Position numbers and translations under genes: made by a program. A stretch of 64,000 nucleotides of DNA from Tribonema minus (lineage: Eukaryota; Sar; Xanthophyceae; Tribonematales; Tribonemataceae). The stretch's first letter is position 1, and the number at the start of each line of letters is the position of its first letter. Where the stretch lies: contig JAFCMP010000008.1 of assembly GCA_017506865.1 (NCBI GenBank), positions 1 through 64,000 of the forward strand, read 5' to 3'. Positions 1-10,050 of the stretch are shown piece by piece. Below the pieces are notes generated by a model. That model did no database searches, was not told the origin of the DNA, and saw nothing but the letters and a program-made list of their open reading frames with translations.

Positions 1-749
1 GCTTTCGTGCTGTCGCCTACACTGCCTGCGTCGCTGCCTCTGGTCCTGTAACGCGTCCTTGTCAGATCATTGGCGACGCCAATGGTCCGGCGCCGGCGTC
101 GCTGCCTGCACCATACGTGTGTCTGATTCATCACCTCCATTCCTACACTGCCTTCGCCGCTGCCGCTGTTCCCGTTACTTGCATGTACACCCGCAAATGC
201 TGCGTCTGACTCCTTACCTCACTTTCCACTGCGCCGCCTGCGTTGCCAACACTACCTCTGCTGCTGCCACCGGCACAACTGCTGTTGCGTCCGTGTCAGA
301 TCATTGGCAACTCCGATGGCCCAACGATGGCGGCGTCACTGCATGCACCCGTACATGTGTCTGATTCATTACCGCGCTTTCATGCTGCCGCCCACACTGC
401 CTCCGCCGCTGCCTCTGGTCCTGCTACTGGTACTTGTAAGTACACCCGGCGGTATCACTGCATACACCCATATCTGTGTCTGATTGGCTACCTCGCTTTC
501 GTGCTGCCGCCCGCACTGCCTCCGCCGCTGCCGCTGGTCCTGCTACTGGTGTGTACTGCGCCGCTGACACCGCCTCCGCTGCTGCCGCCGGCACCACTAC
601 TGTCGCGTGCTTGTCAGATCATTGGCGACTCCGATGGTGCCACAACGGCATCGCTGCATGCACCTGCACCTGTGTCTGATTCATTACCTCGCTTTCATGC
701 TGCCGCCCACACTCCCTCCGCCGCTGCCTCTGGTCCTGCTACTGGTCAG
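1..749 (+). repeat. acceptor-side echo array upstream of a terminal exon
   Basis: Degenerate same-orientation copies of one segment that ends in a splice acceptor followed by the first bases of the next exon. The core gtcagatcattggcgactc recurs at about 61, 295, 613 and 745. Between cores, blocks rich in cctccgccgctgcctctggt and in gtgtctgattcattacc repeat irregularly. The last copy is continuous with an open reading frame ending at 938, so the earlier ones look like non-coding echoes of that exon's 5' boundary. Long open frames here come from the repeats and are not taken as genes. Confidence 0.6.
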
Positions 750-938
750 ATCATTGGCGACTCCGATGATTCGGCGGCGGCGGCGCTGCCGGCGCACCTG
801 CGCTCAAAGAGCCGCAGCGGGTCCGGGCACAGCTGGCACGCGCGCAGCAGCAGCGGCGCACGCTCGCACAGCGGCTCCGTCGACGACGAGGACGGCATTG
901 AGTTGCCAGAGGCAACCGCTCTGAGAAGCAGTGCCTGA
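750..938 (+). CDS. 3'-terminal exon of an unidentified protein
   Basis: After a CAG acceptor at 747-749 an open frame runs to TGA at 936-938 and encodes about 62 residues: an acidic start (DSDDS), an alanine run, then a Ser/Arg/Gly/His-rich tail (SKSRSGSG, HSGSVDDEDG). It looks like a flexible C-terminal tail; no domain is recognisable. Upstream exons lie outside the window. The choice of frame rests on composition and on the repeated acceptor upstream, so the boundary is an inference. A TGTAAATAAA stretch about 30 bases after the stop may serve as the polyadenylation signal. Confidence 0.4.
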   Translation: MIGDSDDSAAAALPAHLRSKSRSGSGHSWHARSSSGARSHSGSVDDEDGIELPEATALRSSA

Positions 939-2352
939 TCTGAGTCACCACAATGTGCTGTATGTTGTAAATAAATCAAGCACAAGCGACCGCTCTGAGA
1001 GACAGTGCCTGACCTTGTCAGCGCGATCTGCTATACAGCACCTACGTTGTAAATGAATGAGACACAAGAGAGTGAAACTGGGCTGCAATTCTGGCACCTG
1101 CTGGTTTTGTCGACCTGACCAGAGCACATGCAGGGATAATGTTTGGAATGCCGTCAACATGGGGCCACAAGCGGCATGCCTGTGTCATTGTACAGGAACT
1201 GTTCATTGACAACAACTGCATGTAATTGCCAGGGGTTGCAGTTTTGCCTATTCTGGTAGATGAATAGGAGCATCCAGAGTTCAGGCATGCATGTCGTGAG
1301 AAATCCAACGACAGTTCTTGCTGTGTGAATGGAGCAGCAGCGTCAGCTTGCACAACGACCCTGGGACAGTTCAAGTGACAGTTACTCTGTGTGCCCTTCA
1401 TTGGACGAGGTACTGACAGAAGCAGCATTGCTGAATCATTGCATGTAAATGTTGCGCACATGCAGGCAGCCAAGTCGCTATAGCAACAGCTGCAAGTGGG
1501 GATTCACCAGAGAACATCAGCTGTGCATCGGCGACAGATAAGCAATCAATTTGTGCATTGCATGAATCGTCGATTGCATACTTGTGTTGCAGGGCCATGC
1601 AGCATGTTTACGGATGAGCTTGGCATTATATGCGTTGTCAAACTTCAAAGTGTCTGGTTCTCAGACACAGGGCCCAATGACCAGCTGATATTGGCAACAT
1701 CATATTGCGCACTGCCAAATGCGATTTGTACAACAACACGGGTCGCATATGCCAGCAGGCCAACTCCTCCCAGACTCTACCACACTGCGCAGCGGTCAAC
1801 TGCCAGCAGGTGATTCAGATGTATCCTTCGCCGCTGGTTTGCAGTATGACCTGCTTTGTGCAGCAAGCACGAAGCTCGCACGGGTCCGCAATATTCGCAT
1901 GACTGAGCTGACTGCGTCCTTGCACAAATTTGAACTGGCAATCAAACAAGGTGTGTGTGTGTCCACTGCAGTAGTAGCGACACATGCAGTCGTGATGGAC
2001 GATAGATCGCCCATAGACTGCATGCATGCACCATGAGCATCCATACGTGGTGCAACTTCACCTCAAGTGGACAACTTTGCATTGCAAGTGTGGCCAATGT
2101 TGGGCGTGTCATGCTGATGCATGACACCAGCACGCACCGAAAACGCGCATACTTCCAAATATTCGTAAAAATTGTGGATGTCACAATCGACAAGTGTGGC
2201 ATGCAAATCTGCATTTGATCGCTGACATCGCGTGCTTGGCAAGCAGAGCATTGAGATCAGTCTTGCACAGAACCAGCACCCCTCACATGCGGCAGTGAGA
2301 GAGGCGTTCCATGGGGTACATGCTGCAAAATTATGTACATTCATAACTGGAT
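939..2352. other. intergenic region between convergent genes, with a duplicated 3' end
   Basis: The first 130 bases hold a decayed tandem duplicate of the end of the preceding gene: about 911-985 and 986-1068 share the gaccgctctgaga block, the stop context and a TGTAAAT(A/G)AAT block. Several overlapping open frames follow (for example 1496-1813 and 1719-2036 on +), but none has recognisable content, splice logic or conserved composition, so none is called. A small GTGTGTGTGT run lies near 1950. The - strand gene that ends at 2353 runs toward this region, so the two genes are convergent. Confidence 0.5.
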
Positions 2353-4922
2353 TTATTTGGAGGGCTTCTTGGTTTCTTCGCGCTGATCCAGCTTGTCCAG
2401 CTTCTCCTTAGCGGCCAGCAGCTGCAATTGAGCCAATCGCAAACAAGCACACAGCGCTGGCGGTCAGTACACCACTGAAGAAACACCTTGACACCTTGAA
2501 GAGTACTATGAATGCATCCCTGCAGTGCACGACAGGTATAGTAATATGATTGCGTCCCTGCGGTGCACGACAGGCGTGGTACAATGATTCAAACATGGCA
2601 GAGTTTTGATGAATGAATGACATGATGGAAAATAGTGCTGTAACACACAACCGCGCTGCACTGATATTGACCGCGTGCGCCGAACATGCCGACTATGCTG
2701 TGAATCAATGCTGCTTCTTTCAGTTCCAGGCACGCCCCATCAAGCGCGGAAAGAACAATTTCATTCAAAAGCGTCGACGCACATTGCAGTGTGAGGGCGT
2801 TGAGGGGTAGCTGCGCAGAGGTCCAGACCTGATGTCCTTTTTTTCCGACGTGCATAATCAAACAGGCCTGTCTCCTCCTAACCTTACCCTGACTTAACCC
2901 CTGTGGGCGCATGTGCGTGTGTGTGTGTGTACGTGTGTGTGTGTACAGCGGCTACAGTAATACCCGCTACATTGATGGCAGCCTAGCAGTACTTTACGTT
3001 CAGGACGCAACAAAGCCCAGATGATTGGTGTCGAGCCTGCCATCGGAATCTACCCATTTCTTGCGACAAGGTCCAAGTGTCTCATTGCGCACTGATGACC
3101 ACTTGTAGACGACCAAAATATCAGCTTCGCCCCCTCGTCCATCCGTCTAGCAGTGCACATGTGTGCACCCCCGCCCCGCTTGCCGCAATCCCTGATCCCC
3201 CTTCCCCTTTTCTGGAGTTAGGGTTAGGGTTAGGGTTAGGGTAACGCCCGCGCAACCGCATTTGCGGGCCTCAGCTCCGCGCCGTTCCGGTTTCCTTAGG
3301 GTCATAATCAATGGTGACCCCCCACGCTTACGGCATGTGATATGTGCACGTGAGTAAAAAAAAGAATGTTGTCGCTGCGAAACACAGCTTTTCAGCGAGA
3401 GCGCCACCTCCACCGCCCCCGCGTGCAGCACATGACAGCGTGCGGTCTTGCAGCGTGCGGTTCTGCAAAAACACATAGGCACTTTTTTGTTGTCATTGCG
3501 CGCCTGTCGCCTGTTCTGCGCGTGAGCGCCGCCCTGTCTTCGCAGTTGAGACCAGTAAAGACGTGCGGGCATGTAACTTGTATACATATATTTTGTCGCC
3601 TGTTCTTCCATGCAAGACTTCATGCACGTGAGCACCTGCCCAGCCACCACGCTTGCAGCCGATCAACATTTTTGTGTACTTAATGTGTCCTATGAATGTC
3701 ACCTTTTCCTCGATGCGTGACTTTTTGCGCGTGAGCGCCGCGCCGTCTTTGCACCGAAGACCAGTACAAGCATGCGTGAATGAAACTTCTTCAAAGTATG
3801 TTTTGTCACCTTTTCCTCGATGCGCGACTTTTTGCGCGTGAGAGCGTCCCTGCGCATCTCCTTCACCAGAGCCTTGCCGCTCCCCCTTATGTCCCCCAGC
3901 TCCATCTTCTCCTGATTTGATATAGCCTTCGCGGCCGTCTGCGTTATCAACTGAGCGCGGCAATGGCAGCGAGTGTGAAGGGGCGTGGCGTGAGATTTGA
4001 AAACAGCGCATTTGAAGTTCATGCTCCATGACAATGCTGCGTATGCAGCTTGTTGATGCACCACCTTTTTCTGCTACCTAGTAGTCTTGCATTGATATGT
4101 TATGCTACAGCGTACATTATGGGCTTGAGCTGTGGGGACGGTACAAAAGCTGCAAAGCGGCAGTGCTTTCCGGTGCTCAAACCTTTTTCAAAACAAAATT
4201 GATGTTGGAGCGAGAGTGTGAGAGAGACAGCAATCACTGTCATGCACGCTGCGCTATGTTTGGTTACTGATACAATCATCATCTCAATCCCTGGCATCTC
4301 CTAGGTGTAACATAACTGCGCTGTCCTCGACTGCTGATCCCATGTGCACAACAAAGAGGGGAGCCCATCACTGGGCGGGTCCCCGACAGCGCAAGCCTGC
4401 AAGAGCGTAACATCAACATGAGCACTGCAATGTTTCCCGGTTGCAAAATGAGGGACTCCATGTGAGATGGTGTAGCCGGCAATAACACAACAGAACGTGC
4501 TGATGGAGAGAACTTGCATCAAGCAGTTCGCTTCTGGTGTCTCACTGACACCGGAGGCCGTGTGCACGCGTCTCAGTACCGAAAACACTCGGTTCCAGAT
4601 ATGCAACCGCTGAGGCTGACGAACATGAACTCAAGACACAAGCAGCATAGAGTTTGACCGCGTGTGTCACATCTCCGAAAACTCGCTTGCTTGCCTGTTT
4701 GTGAATTTGTTTGGTGACTTCTTTCTCCTTCTTGTAAGCCTGCAGAGCATCTGGCTTGCGTGGCGCTACGTTGAACTTTCCCTTTTTCATCCCTGCTTTG
4801 CCGCCCACCCTCCCTAGACCAGCGCTTGCCTTCGTCGCCGCCACATGCTTGCCGCCCTTCTTTATTTGTGGCTTGCCTGCTTTGCCTTTCAAGCCTGTTG
4901 ATTTGAACGTGCCCTGCGCCAT
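2353..4922 (-). CDS. UPF0390/DUF2462-like small basic protein, three exons
   Basis: Exons on the minus strand: 4922-4695, 3950-3810 and 2421-2353, together 438 nt and 145 aa, all junctions phase 0. The protein starts MAQGTFKS and is Lys/Gly-rich (KGGKHVAATK, KKGKFNVAPRKPD), then has a basic helical middle (KEVTKQIHKQ, ALVKEMRRDALTRKKSR) and a charged C-terminus ending KKPSK. The MAQG start, basic glycine-rich first half and helical Lys/Arg second half resemble the UPF0390 (DUF2462, LYDG10/C19orf53) family of small, probably nuclear/nucleolar proteins; that match is by eye. The first intron uses a GC donor (CAG|GCAAGC). An acceptor sits directly before the ATG, implying an intron in the 5' leader. 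Echoes of exon 2's 3' end fill the intron at 3390-3800. Confidence 0.65.
2990..3115 (-). repeat. diverged copy of dispersed repeat family B
   Basis: The block around gcccagatgattggtg, the ggaatctac block and the aagtgtctca block occur in the same order as in the copy at 26824-26950 and, inverted, at 63074-63205. It lies in the last intron of the UPF0390-like gene and is the most decayed of the three copies. Confidence 0.5.
3218..3241 (+). repeat. interstitial telomere-type (TTAGGG)4 array
   Basis: Four perfect TTAGGG units inside the second intron of the UPF0390-like gene. Similar short arrays occur in introns elsewhere: 14616-14815, 22794-22812, 24418-24465, 27920-27970, 31876-31935, 46300-46318, 48728-48762, 56925-56950 and 57897-57912. 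Confidence 0.9.
3390..3809 (-). repeat. donor-side echoes of exon 2 of the UPF0390-like gene
   Basis: Read on the minus strand, the end of exon 2 (cgctcacgcgcaaaaagtcg, cgaggaaaag, then a gtgaca donor) reappears at about 3840-3705 and, more decayed, near 3620-3500. Each copy keeps the donor-like GT after the exon end. Confidence 0.7.
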
Positions 4923-5107
4923 CTGGAAAGAAGTAATAGACCTGTGGCCGCCCGCTAGATGAAAACCAAGGCAGTTGTGTGTGTGTGTCTTTCTCTCCTC
5001 AATCAACTTCAAAGTGCACTTGAAGTGTGATGTAACGTCTGCGTGTGTGCTGCTTACCTACCAAGGCGACTTGTTTCAGCGTCATTGATTTCGTTCTTGC
5101 TGCAACC
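4923..5107. promoter_or_regulatory. divergent promoter region
   Basis: The 185 bases between two head-to-head start codons (4922 on -, 5108 on +). It contains a short GT/CA run (4979-4990) and, for the minus gene, a likely leader acceptor directly before the ATG. No TATA box stands out. It must hold both promoters unless an upstream leader exon overlaps the neighbour. Confidence 0.5.
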
Positions 5108-5794
5108 ATGGCGACAGCATGCGTTTATCGAGGAGCAATACCTCCGCCTCCGCCGACGTATCACCTGCGTCGGACCAGGAGACGTTTGCCTATAGAGAAG
5201 AATCCGTACAGATGTGAAATTGGTTTGGCAGACGTGCCAGGGGTGAAAAGACACCTGGCCAGAGCTAAGGCCGCAATAGAGGGTCGCAGCGATGGCGTGG
5301 CGTATCCACTAAGTGCGCTGGCGGATTGTGAGGTCAGTCCGATGCTTGTCATGTGGCTGCACTGCTGGCCTAGCACGCACATCACGGCAAAGAACACCGT
5401 ATCACACTACATGACACTGGCCTGTGTGTAGTTCGTAAAGGCTGACTTTGTTGACGCTCGCGTAACCAAAGTTGAGGGCTGGTATCTCTGCAGCTATTGT
5501 GAAGCTGATAGCTACCATCATAATTTTTTTGCATTTGGGTGTTCTCAAAACGACGTGCTACACGAATGCTGTCACCGAAACTGGATCAACGATGTACAAG
5601 CTGTTGCATGCTCTGGGCACAAGGCTGCAACGTGGGTTCTGTCCGTCTATCGCCTTGCATGCTCCAACCCTCTCCTGCTAGCTGGTGCTGCTCCCGCTTG
5701 GCAGCAGGCAATCATTGCATGCCAAATACGGAGGCAAGAGATACCAGACATAGACGTCAAACATGTCCTCTCAGATGCTGAGATAAATTTTTGA
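5108..5794 (+). CDS. Cys/His-rich protein of unknown function, two exons
   Basis: Exon 1 is 5108-5332 and exon 2 is 5432-5794; the intron is GT-AG and phase 0, giving 195 aa. The start ACCATGG fits the eukaryotic consensus. Residues 11-16 are a proline run followed by a basic stretch (RRTRRRLP). The second half holds a tight Cys/His cluster: a W-Y-L-C-S-Y-C pair, then HH, then C, CC, H and two more C within about 45 residues, which suggests metal binding; no named zinc-finger class fits by eye. The C-terminus is acidic (DIDVKHVLSDAEINF). The gene is divergent from the UPF0390-like gene, 185 bp away. Function is not assigned. Confidence 0.6.
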
Positions 5795-5963
5795 GGCTGG
5801 CGATGTTGACTCATCGGATAAATGCACTGCGACTCAATGCTTGGGAAGCAGTACACTGGTCATCGATACAGCTGGCTCGATGTTGCTCTACTGCCATGCT
5901 GCCGCCATCAGCGTCTGCGTAGTGGTGCCCACCCCTTCATGGTGCGCAATTGCGCACACCTTT

Positions 5964-5989
5964 GTGGCGCGGGAACGTGGCGCGGGAAC
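5964..5989 (+). promoter_or_regulatory. tandem E2F-like sites (GTGGCGCGGGAAC x2)
   Basis: Two perfect adjacent copies of GTGGCGCGGGAAC, ending two bases before an ATG at 5991. The core GGCGCGGGAA matches the E2F/DP binding consensus. Position right before a potential start codon makes a cell-cycle promoter element plausible; this is inference from the motif alone. Confidence 0.35.
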
Positions 5990-6170
5990 AATGAGTCCAG
6001 CAGTACTCCGTGCTTGGCGGGCTGACCGCAGCTGCCACACGCACGCGCGCAGCAGACACCTTGTGTGGCTGACGCACTGCGCCATCCCAAACTGAGAAGC
6101 AGTGACTCAAGTCAGATCGAAGCACGTGCACTCAGTGCTCATCGCCGCAAGCTCGCGACTGACATGTGTC

Positions 6171-6198
6171 ACCTGCTGCTGCTGCCGCTGCCGCTGCC

Positions 6199-6250
<52 letters not shown>

Positions 6251-6280
6251 CCGCTGCTGCCGCTGCTGCTGCCGCGGCGC
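6171..6280 (+). repeat. CTG/CCG trinucleotide microsatellite
   Basis: About 110 bases of (CTG)n interrupted by CCG units, ending in GCGCGCAG, the acceptor of the next exon. It acts as an extended polypyrimidine/CTG tract before the splice site. Read through, it would code poly-Cys, poly-Leu or poly-Ala depending on frame. Confidence 0.9.
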
Positions 6281-6284
6281 GCAG

Positions 6285-6710
6285 ACGAACGGGCGCGCCG
6301 CCGACTACCCCGTCGTCCTGAGCGCTGCGCACCACCTGCGCGGCGCCGACACCTACATCCTCACGGAAATGACATCCAAGCCGGCGCTGCGCAGCGACTT
6401 CCGCACGTGCGTGCGCGTGAGCAGTACTCCAAGTCGCGCTGACGTGGCGCCGCCGCTGGAAGACTTCAACTTCAAATCCACCAACTTCAACCTGTACCTG
6501 AGGCAGCACGCGCGCACCGCGGAGCAGCGGCAGCAGCAGCGGCGGCAGCAGCGGCCGTGGGCGGCGGCGGCGGTGGCGGAGGCGCCTGCGTCGCCGCGCG
6601 AGGCGCGGTTGCGAGAGGCGGAAGCGCGCGAGGATGCAGCGCTGCTCAGGCGCGGTGGGGAGAGCTTCAGCTACGCGTCGCTGCGGTCGAAACCGCAAGT
6701 CATCGCGTAG
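6285..6710 (+). CDS. 3'-terminal exon of an unidentified Gln/Ala-rich protein
   Basis: The frame is open from a CAG acceptor at 6282-6284 to the stop TAG (6708-6710), 141 residues. It begins with a globular-looking stretch (DYPVVLSAAHHL, YILTEMTSKPALRSDF), then a helix rich in Q/R (RTAEQRQQQRRQQ), an alanine/glutamate region (REARLREAEAREDAA) and ends SLRSKPQVIA. The Q/A/R/E composition suggests coiled coil in the second half. No family recognised. A small intron inside (a gtgagc lies near 6415) cannot be excluded. The start of the gene is not resolved; it may lie near 5991. Confidence 0.5.
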   Translation, partial: TNGRAADYPVVLSAAHHLRGADTYILTEMTSKPALRSDFRTCVRVSSTPSRADVAPPLEDFNFKSTNFNLYLRQHARTAEQRQQQRRQQRPWAAAAVAEAPASPREARLREAEAREDAALLRRGGESFSYASLRSKPQVIA

Positions 6711-7501
6711 CGCAAAAGTTGTGGTGGGTCAGATGGCAGTGTCCGGTGGTGCCGTGGCGCACACCGGGCATTACGCTGGTAATTATACGGGTGTGCGAGA
6801 GGACAGAGTCGGCGAGGAAACCAGCTTCGCTATGCTGATGCATAGTCACAGAGAGAATGCGGCCGTGCCCTGGTGTAAATGAGTTTTTACGTGTGTGCCA
6901 GCAGCAAAGGGGAGTATGTAAATACCAGCATCAATTACTACATGGCGATGGCAGCTTGCTAGTGCTCACCTTTTACGGACTCCTGAATGCCGCGGGGCCA
7001 CAGTGTCAAAGCAGCAGTGCAGGCAAGACCATGTCAGCGAGCGCGGACATGACATGATCAAATGGATGCGTGCAATATGTTAACAAGTAACTTCGGGCCT
7101 GGACATACTCGAAGTAGTCTTTTTGCAAACGTCTGGACTTTCCTACTTCGAAGTACAGCGTACGTGTCTACCCACAAATGCAGCGTCTGCGGTTGCACCC
7201 GCCTGGTTGCTTCTGAATGCATCAATGCAAATGCAAATGCAGTCCGCGAGTACGATGCTCCACCAAGCTGCCAAAGACATCCAGTTGAGCAATGAACTCT
7301 TCAAACATTGCCCTCAGCAGTGTGCAAGCATGGGCGAAGAATCCAGTCCGTGCATCATGTAACCTCATGGCGGTGCCCTTGCAAACGGCAACGCGTGCCG
7401 GCGATCAGCTTTATGCAGACAGAGACATACAAGTATTTAATAATATAAATTTACTTCACTTTCATAAATGTACGCTGCACAAGTTTCAATTACTTGAGGA
7501 G
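6711..7501. other. intergenic region, possible short terminal exon
   Basis: Mostly without recognisable content. On + a stretch after a CAG at about 7240 reads to a TAA at 7360-7362 and could be a terminal exon (LHQAAKDIQLSNELFKHC), but nothing else supports it. Two ACTTCGAAGT-type palindromes lie near 7110 and 7150. Confidence 0.3.
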
Positions 7502-8909
7502 TTATGCGGCGAAGCCACGGGCGCGCAGCCACCGCAGCACATCATCCTGCGCCTTCTCTCCTCCTTTATTCGGGCTCCCTCCTTTATTCGGGGTTCGCCT
7601 CCTCTATTCGGGGCCGCCGTTGGCGCGCAGCCACTGCAGCACCTCAGCCCGCGCCCTTTCTCCTCCTCTATTCGGGGCAGCCGTTGGCGCGCAGCCACCG
7701 CACCACCTCGTCCCCCCCCTTCTCCTCCGCCGCGTGGCACGCGCTCGCGTCCCACGGGCAGCCGCTCGCGCGCAGCCACCGCAGCACGCTCATCCGCGCC
7801 GCCCCCGCCGCCGCCGCGCACGCGCGCTCGCTCCACGGGCAGCCGGCAGCGCGCGCCCACTGCAGCACCGCGAGGTGCCCCCCCCTCGCCGCCTCCGAGC
7901 ACGTGCGCTCATCCCAAAGGCAGCCGGCGGCGCGCGCCCACCGCAGCAGCGCGAGGTGGCCGCTCTCGGCCGCCTCCGCGCACGTGCGCGCGTCCCAGGG
8001 GCAGCCGTTCGCGCGCAGCCACCGCAGCGTCGCCAGGTGCCCGCTCCACGCCGCCAGCGCGCACGCCTGCTTGTCCCAGGGGCAGCCGGCGGCGCGCGCC
8101 CACTGCAGCGCCTCGAGGTGCCCGTTCATCGCCGCGGCGGCGCACGTGCACACGTCCCACGGGCAGCCGCTGGCGCGTGCCCACTGAAGCACGCCGAGGT
8201 GACCGTGCTCCGCCGCGGAAGCGCACGCGCGCTCGTCCCAGGGGCAGCCGTTCGCGCACAGCAACTGGAGCACCGCGAGGTGCCCGTTCTCCGCTGCGGC
8301 TGCGCATCAGCGCTCGCTCCACGGGCAGCCGTTGGCGCGCGCCCACTGCAGCATCTCGAGCCGCCAGTTCAAGAGCTGTGCTCTCGTCCCAGGGGCAGCC
8401 GTTGTCGCGCGCCCACCGGAGCACCTCGAGGTGGCCGGCCTTGCCCGCGTTGTAGCACGTCTGCGAGTCCCAGGGCGCGCCGCTGGCGCGCAGCCACCGC
8501 AGCACCGCGAGGTGCCCGCCGCGCGCCACGAAGCTGCACGCCAGCGCGCCCCAGGGGGCGCCGTTCGCGCGCGCCCACTGCAGCACCTCGAGGTGCCCGC
8601 CCCCCGCCGCTGCGCGGCATGTGCTCACGCTCCACAGTAAGCCGCTGCGGCGCAGCCACTGCAGCGCCGCGAGGCACCCGCCGCGCGCCGCCGCCTCGCA
8701 CACCGCCCAGTGCAAGAAGAAGCCGTCGCGCGCCAGGCACTCGAGCACGGGCACGTGGCCTGCGGCCGCCGCCAGGGACATGGTGTAGTGCTTCCTGGGG
8801 AGGGCCGCGCCGGGGGGTGGAGGCGCAGCACCTCGGCAAGCACGCCCAGCCTCGCGCCACGCACGCACGAGTTGAGCGCTGCTGTCGGGCTCAGGCCGCC
8901 GCTCCGCAT
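7502..8909 (-). pseudogene. ankyrin-repeat gene, apparently broken
   Basis: From an ATG at 8909-8907 the minus strand encodes about 14 ankyrin-type units of 26-27 residues with the pattern GHLxVLQWARANGCPWDExTC, the class abundant in brown/yellow-green algae and large viruses, used for protein binding. Three lesions interrupt it: a one-base shift at the homopolymer at 8812-8817, a deletion/frameshift around 8352-8378 in the middle of a unit, and an in-frame TGA at 8309-8307 where the repeat register continues unchanged beyond. After the last full unit, three decayed copies of the final half-repeat each end in a stop (about 7718, 7660 and 7502). Either a pseudogene, or a gene carrying sequence errors in its C and G runs. 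Very GC-rich compared with its neighbours. Confidence 0.75.
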
Positions 8910-8978
8910 CGCCAACCTGAGGAGTGGCCAGTGCCGAGTTGCAACATCCGCTGCGGTCTCCTCTTTTGCTGCGGTCTG

Positions 8979-9004
8979 GTGTGTGTGTGTGTGTGTGTGT
9001 GTGT
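8979..9004 (+). repeat. (TG)n microsatellite
   Basis: About 13 uninterrupted TG dinucleotides just upstream of the ankyrin gene start. Confidence 0.95.
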
Positions 9005-9091
9005 GCACATGTTCAGCCTCGACAGTCGCCACTCGGCGACGGGGGCACCATGGCCAGCGCCCGCGAGGCCACTGTGGCCGTTGTTTCGACA

Positions 9092-9125
9092 AACCGCTGT
9101 CGCAAGACAGCTTGCGACAGCGGTT
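9092..9125. other. perfect 15-bp hairpin with 4-base loop
   Basis: Arms 9092-9106 and 9111-9125 are exact reverse complements (core CCGCTGTCGCAAG) around the loop ACAG. It lies within the open frame that starts at 9051. It could be an RNA structure or a recombination scar; no poly-T follows, so it is not a terminator. Confidence 0.8.
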
Positions 9126-9756
9126 GCGTGATGAACGCGGCGCCTGCATAGCGATCACTGACTCTGCAGCTGCATGCAGGTCGACCGTTCAGGTCAACGG
9201 TCATCGTTGCGAAGGCAGCATCGGCGCCGCTCCCCGCGTGCGCTTCCGCGCGCAGCAGTTCGCACTGCCCGACAGTGTCGCCGATCACAGTTTGCGCGCT
9301 GCAGCAGTAGGTAGGCAGCGGCGGGCGCGCCTTTGGCTGCGCCCCTGTGCTGATACAGTGGCACCGCCGCCCGCTGCTGTCACTTCAGTCTGCGCGACAG
9401 CGCCGCTGCCGCTGCTGCAGTCCTCAAGCGCTCCTCAAGGTGCAGCACGCGATTCCCCCGCAGCAGTCGGCGAAGAAAACTTGTTGCTGGCGTGCCTGCA
9501 TCGCAACTGCCAACACCAGCGCTCACAGACAGTGCGCCAACGCGGACAGAGCACGCGGATGCTGCCTCTGCTGTGGCTGCATGCGTCGCTGTGGCGGCCT
9601 CATACGCAGCTGCCTCGCGTCCGTCCGGCGCTGCTGCTGTCGTCATTTTTCCTGGTGCAACACTTGAGTTGCTCTCTGATGACTCTTGAGTCAACGAGCA
9701 GCGGCCGAGCACTGCTGCCCACGCACACTTAGAGCACCACTCCAAACGTGCACAGG

Positions 9757-9944
9757 TGCCAAGCACGCGCGAGAGCAAAGTGCAACATGAACACACAGGA
9801 GCAATGCCCTGTGACGTGCCAAGTGTGTTGTACTTCAAGTAGAAGTATACATTTCACAAGCGCCAAGCACGCATGGCAAGATAGTGCATGGACACGGGCA
9901 TCAATTGCCCTGTGACGCGCCAAGTGTACTTCAAGTATACATTT
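9757..9944 (+). repeat. two-copy tandem repeat of about 100 bp
   Basis: Copies at about 9757-9855 and 9861-9944 share gcgccaagcacgc, a caat-tgccctgtgac block, gccaagtgt and the palindrome tacttcaagta followed by gtatacatt. No coding role visible. Confidence 0.75.
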
Positions 9945-10050
9945 ACTGAGCGTTGCTGCTGCTGCTGCTGCTGAGGCATGTCACAACTGCGGCGCCTTCT
10001 TGATCACCTCCAGCAGCCTGAAGTGCTTGTGCCGGGAGAGACGCCGACAG

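Larger units (their letters stand above)
5795..6284 (+). other. region upstream of the 6285 exon
   Basis: Contains a perfect tandem 13-bp element at 5964-5989, an ATG at 5991 whose frame stays open for 34 codons, and a long CTG/GCC-type trinucleotide tract at about 6171-6280. The ATG at 5991 could open the gene whose last exon starts at 6285, but I cannot find a convincing donor, so it is not called. Confidence 0.4.

Noticed and set aside
2731-2810. Possible + strand terminal exon (FQARPIKRGKNNF...) after a TTTCAG acceptor
   Set aside because: It lies inside the phase-consistent minus-strand UPF0390-like gene and has no partner exons.
6132-6698. Minus frame with a poly-alanine run
   Set aside because: Shadow of the CTG tract and of the + exon at 6285-6710.
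7494-9131. 545-codon + strand frame, the longest in the window
   Set aside because: It is the antisense shadow of the GC-rich ankyrin repeats; its Arg/Ala/Pro composition follows from the repeat on the other strand.
8625-9158. Minus frame upstream of the ankyrin start
   Set aside because: Only its middle part (from ATG 8909) fits the ankyrin gene; the rest crosses a TG microsatellite.
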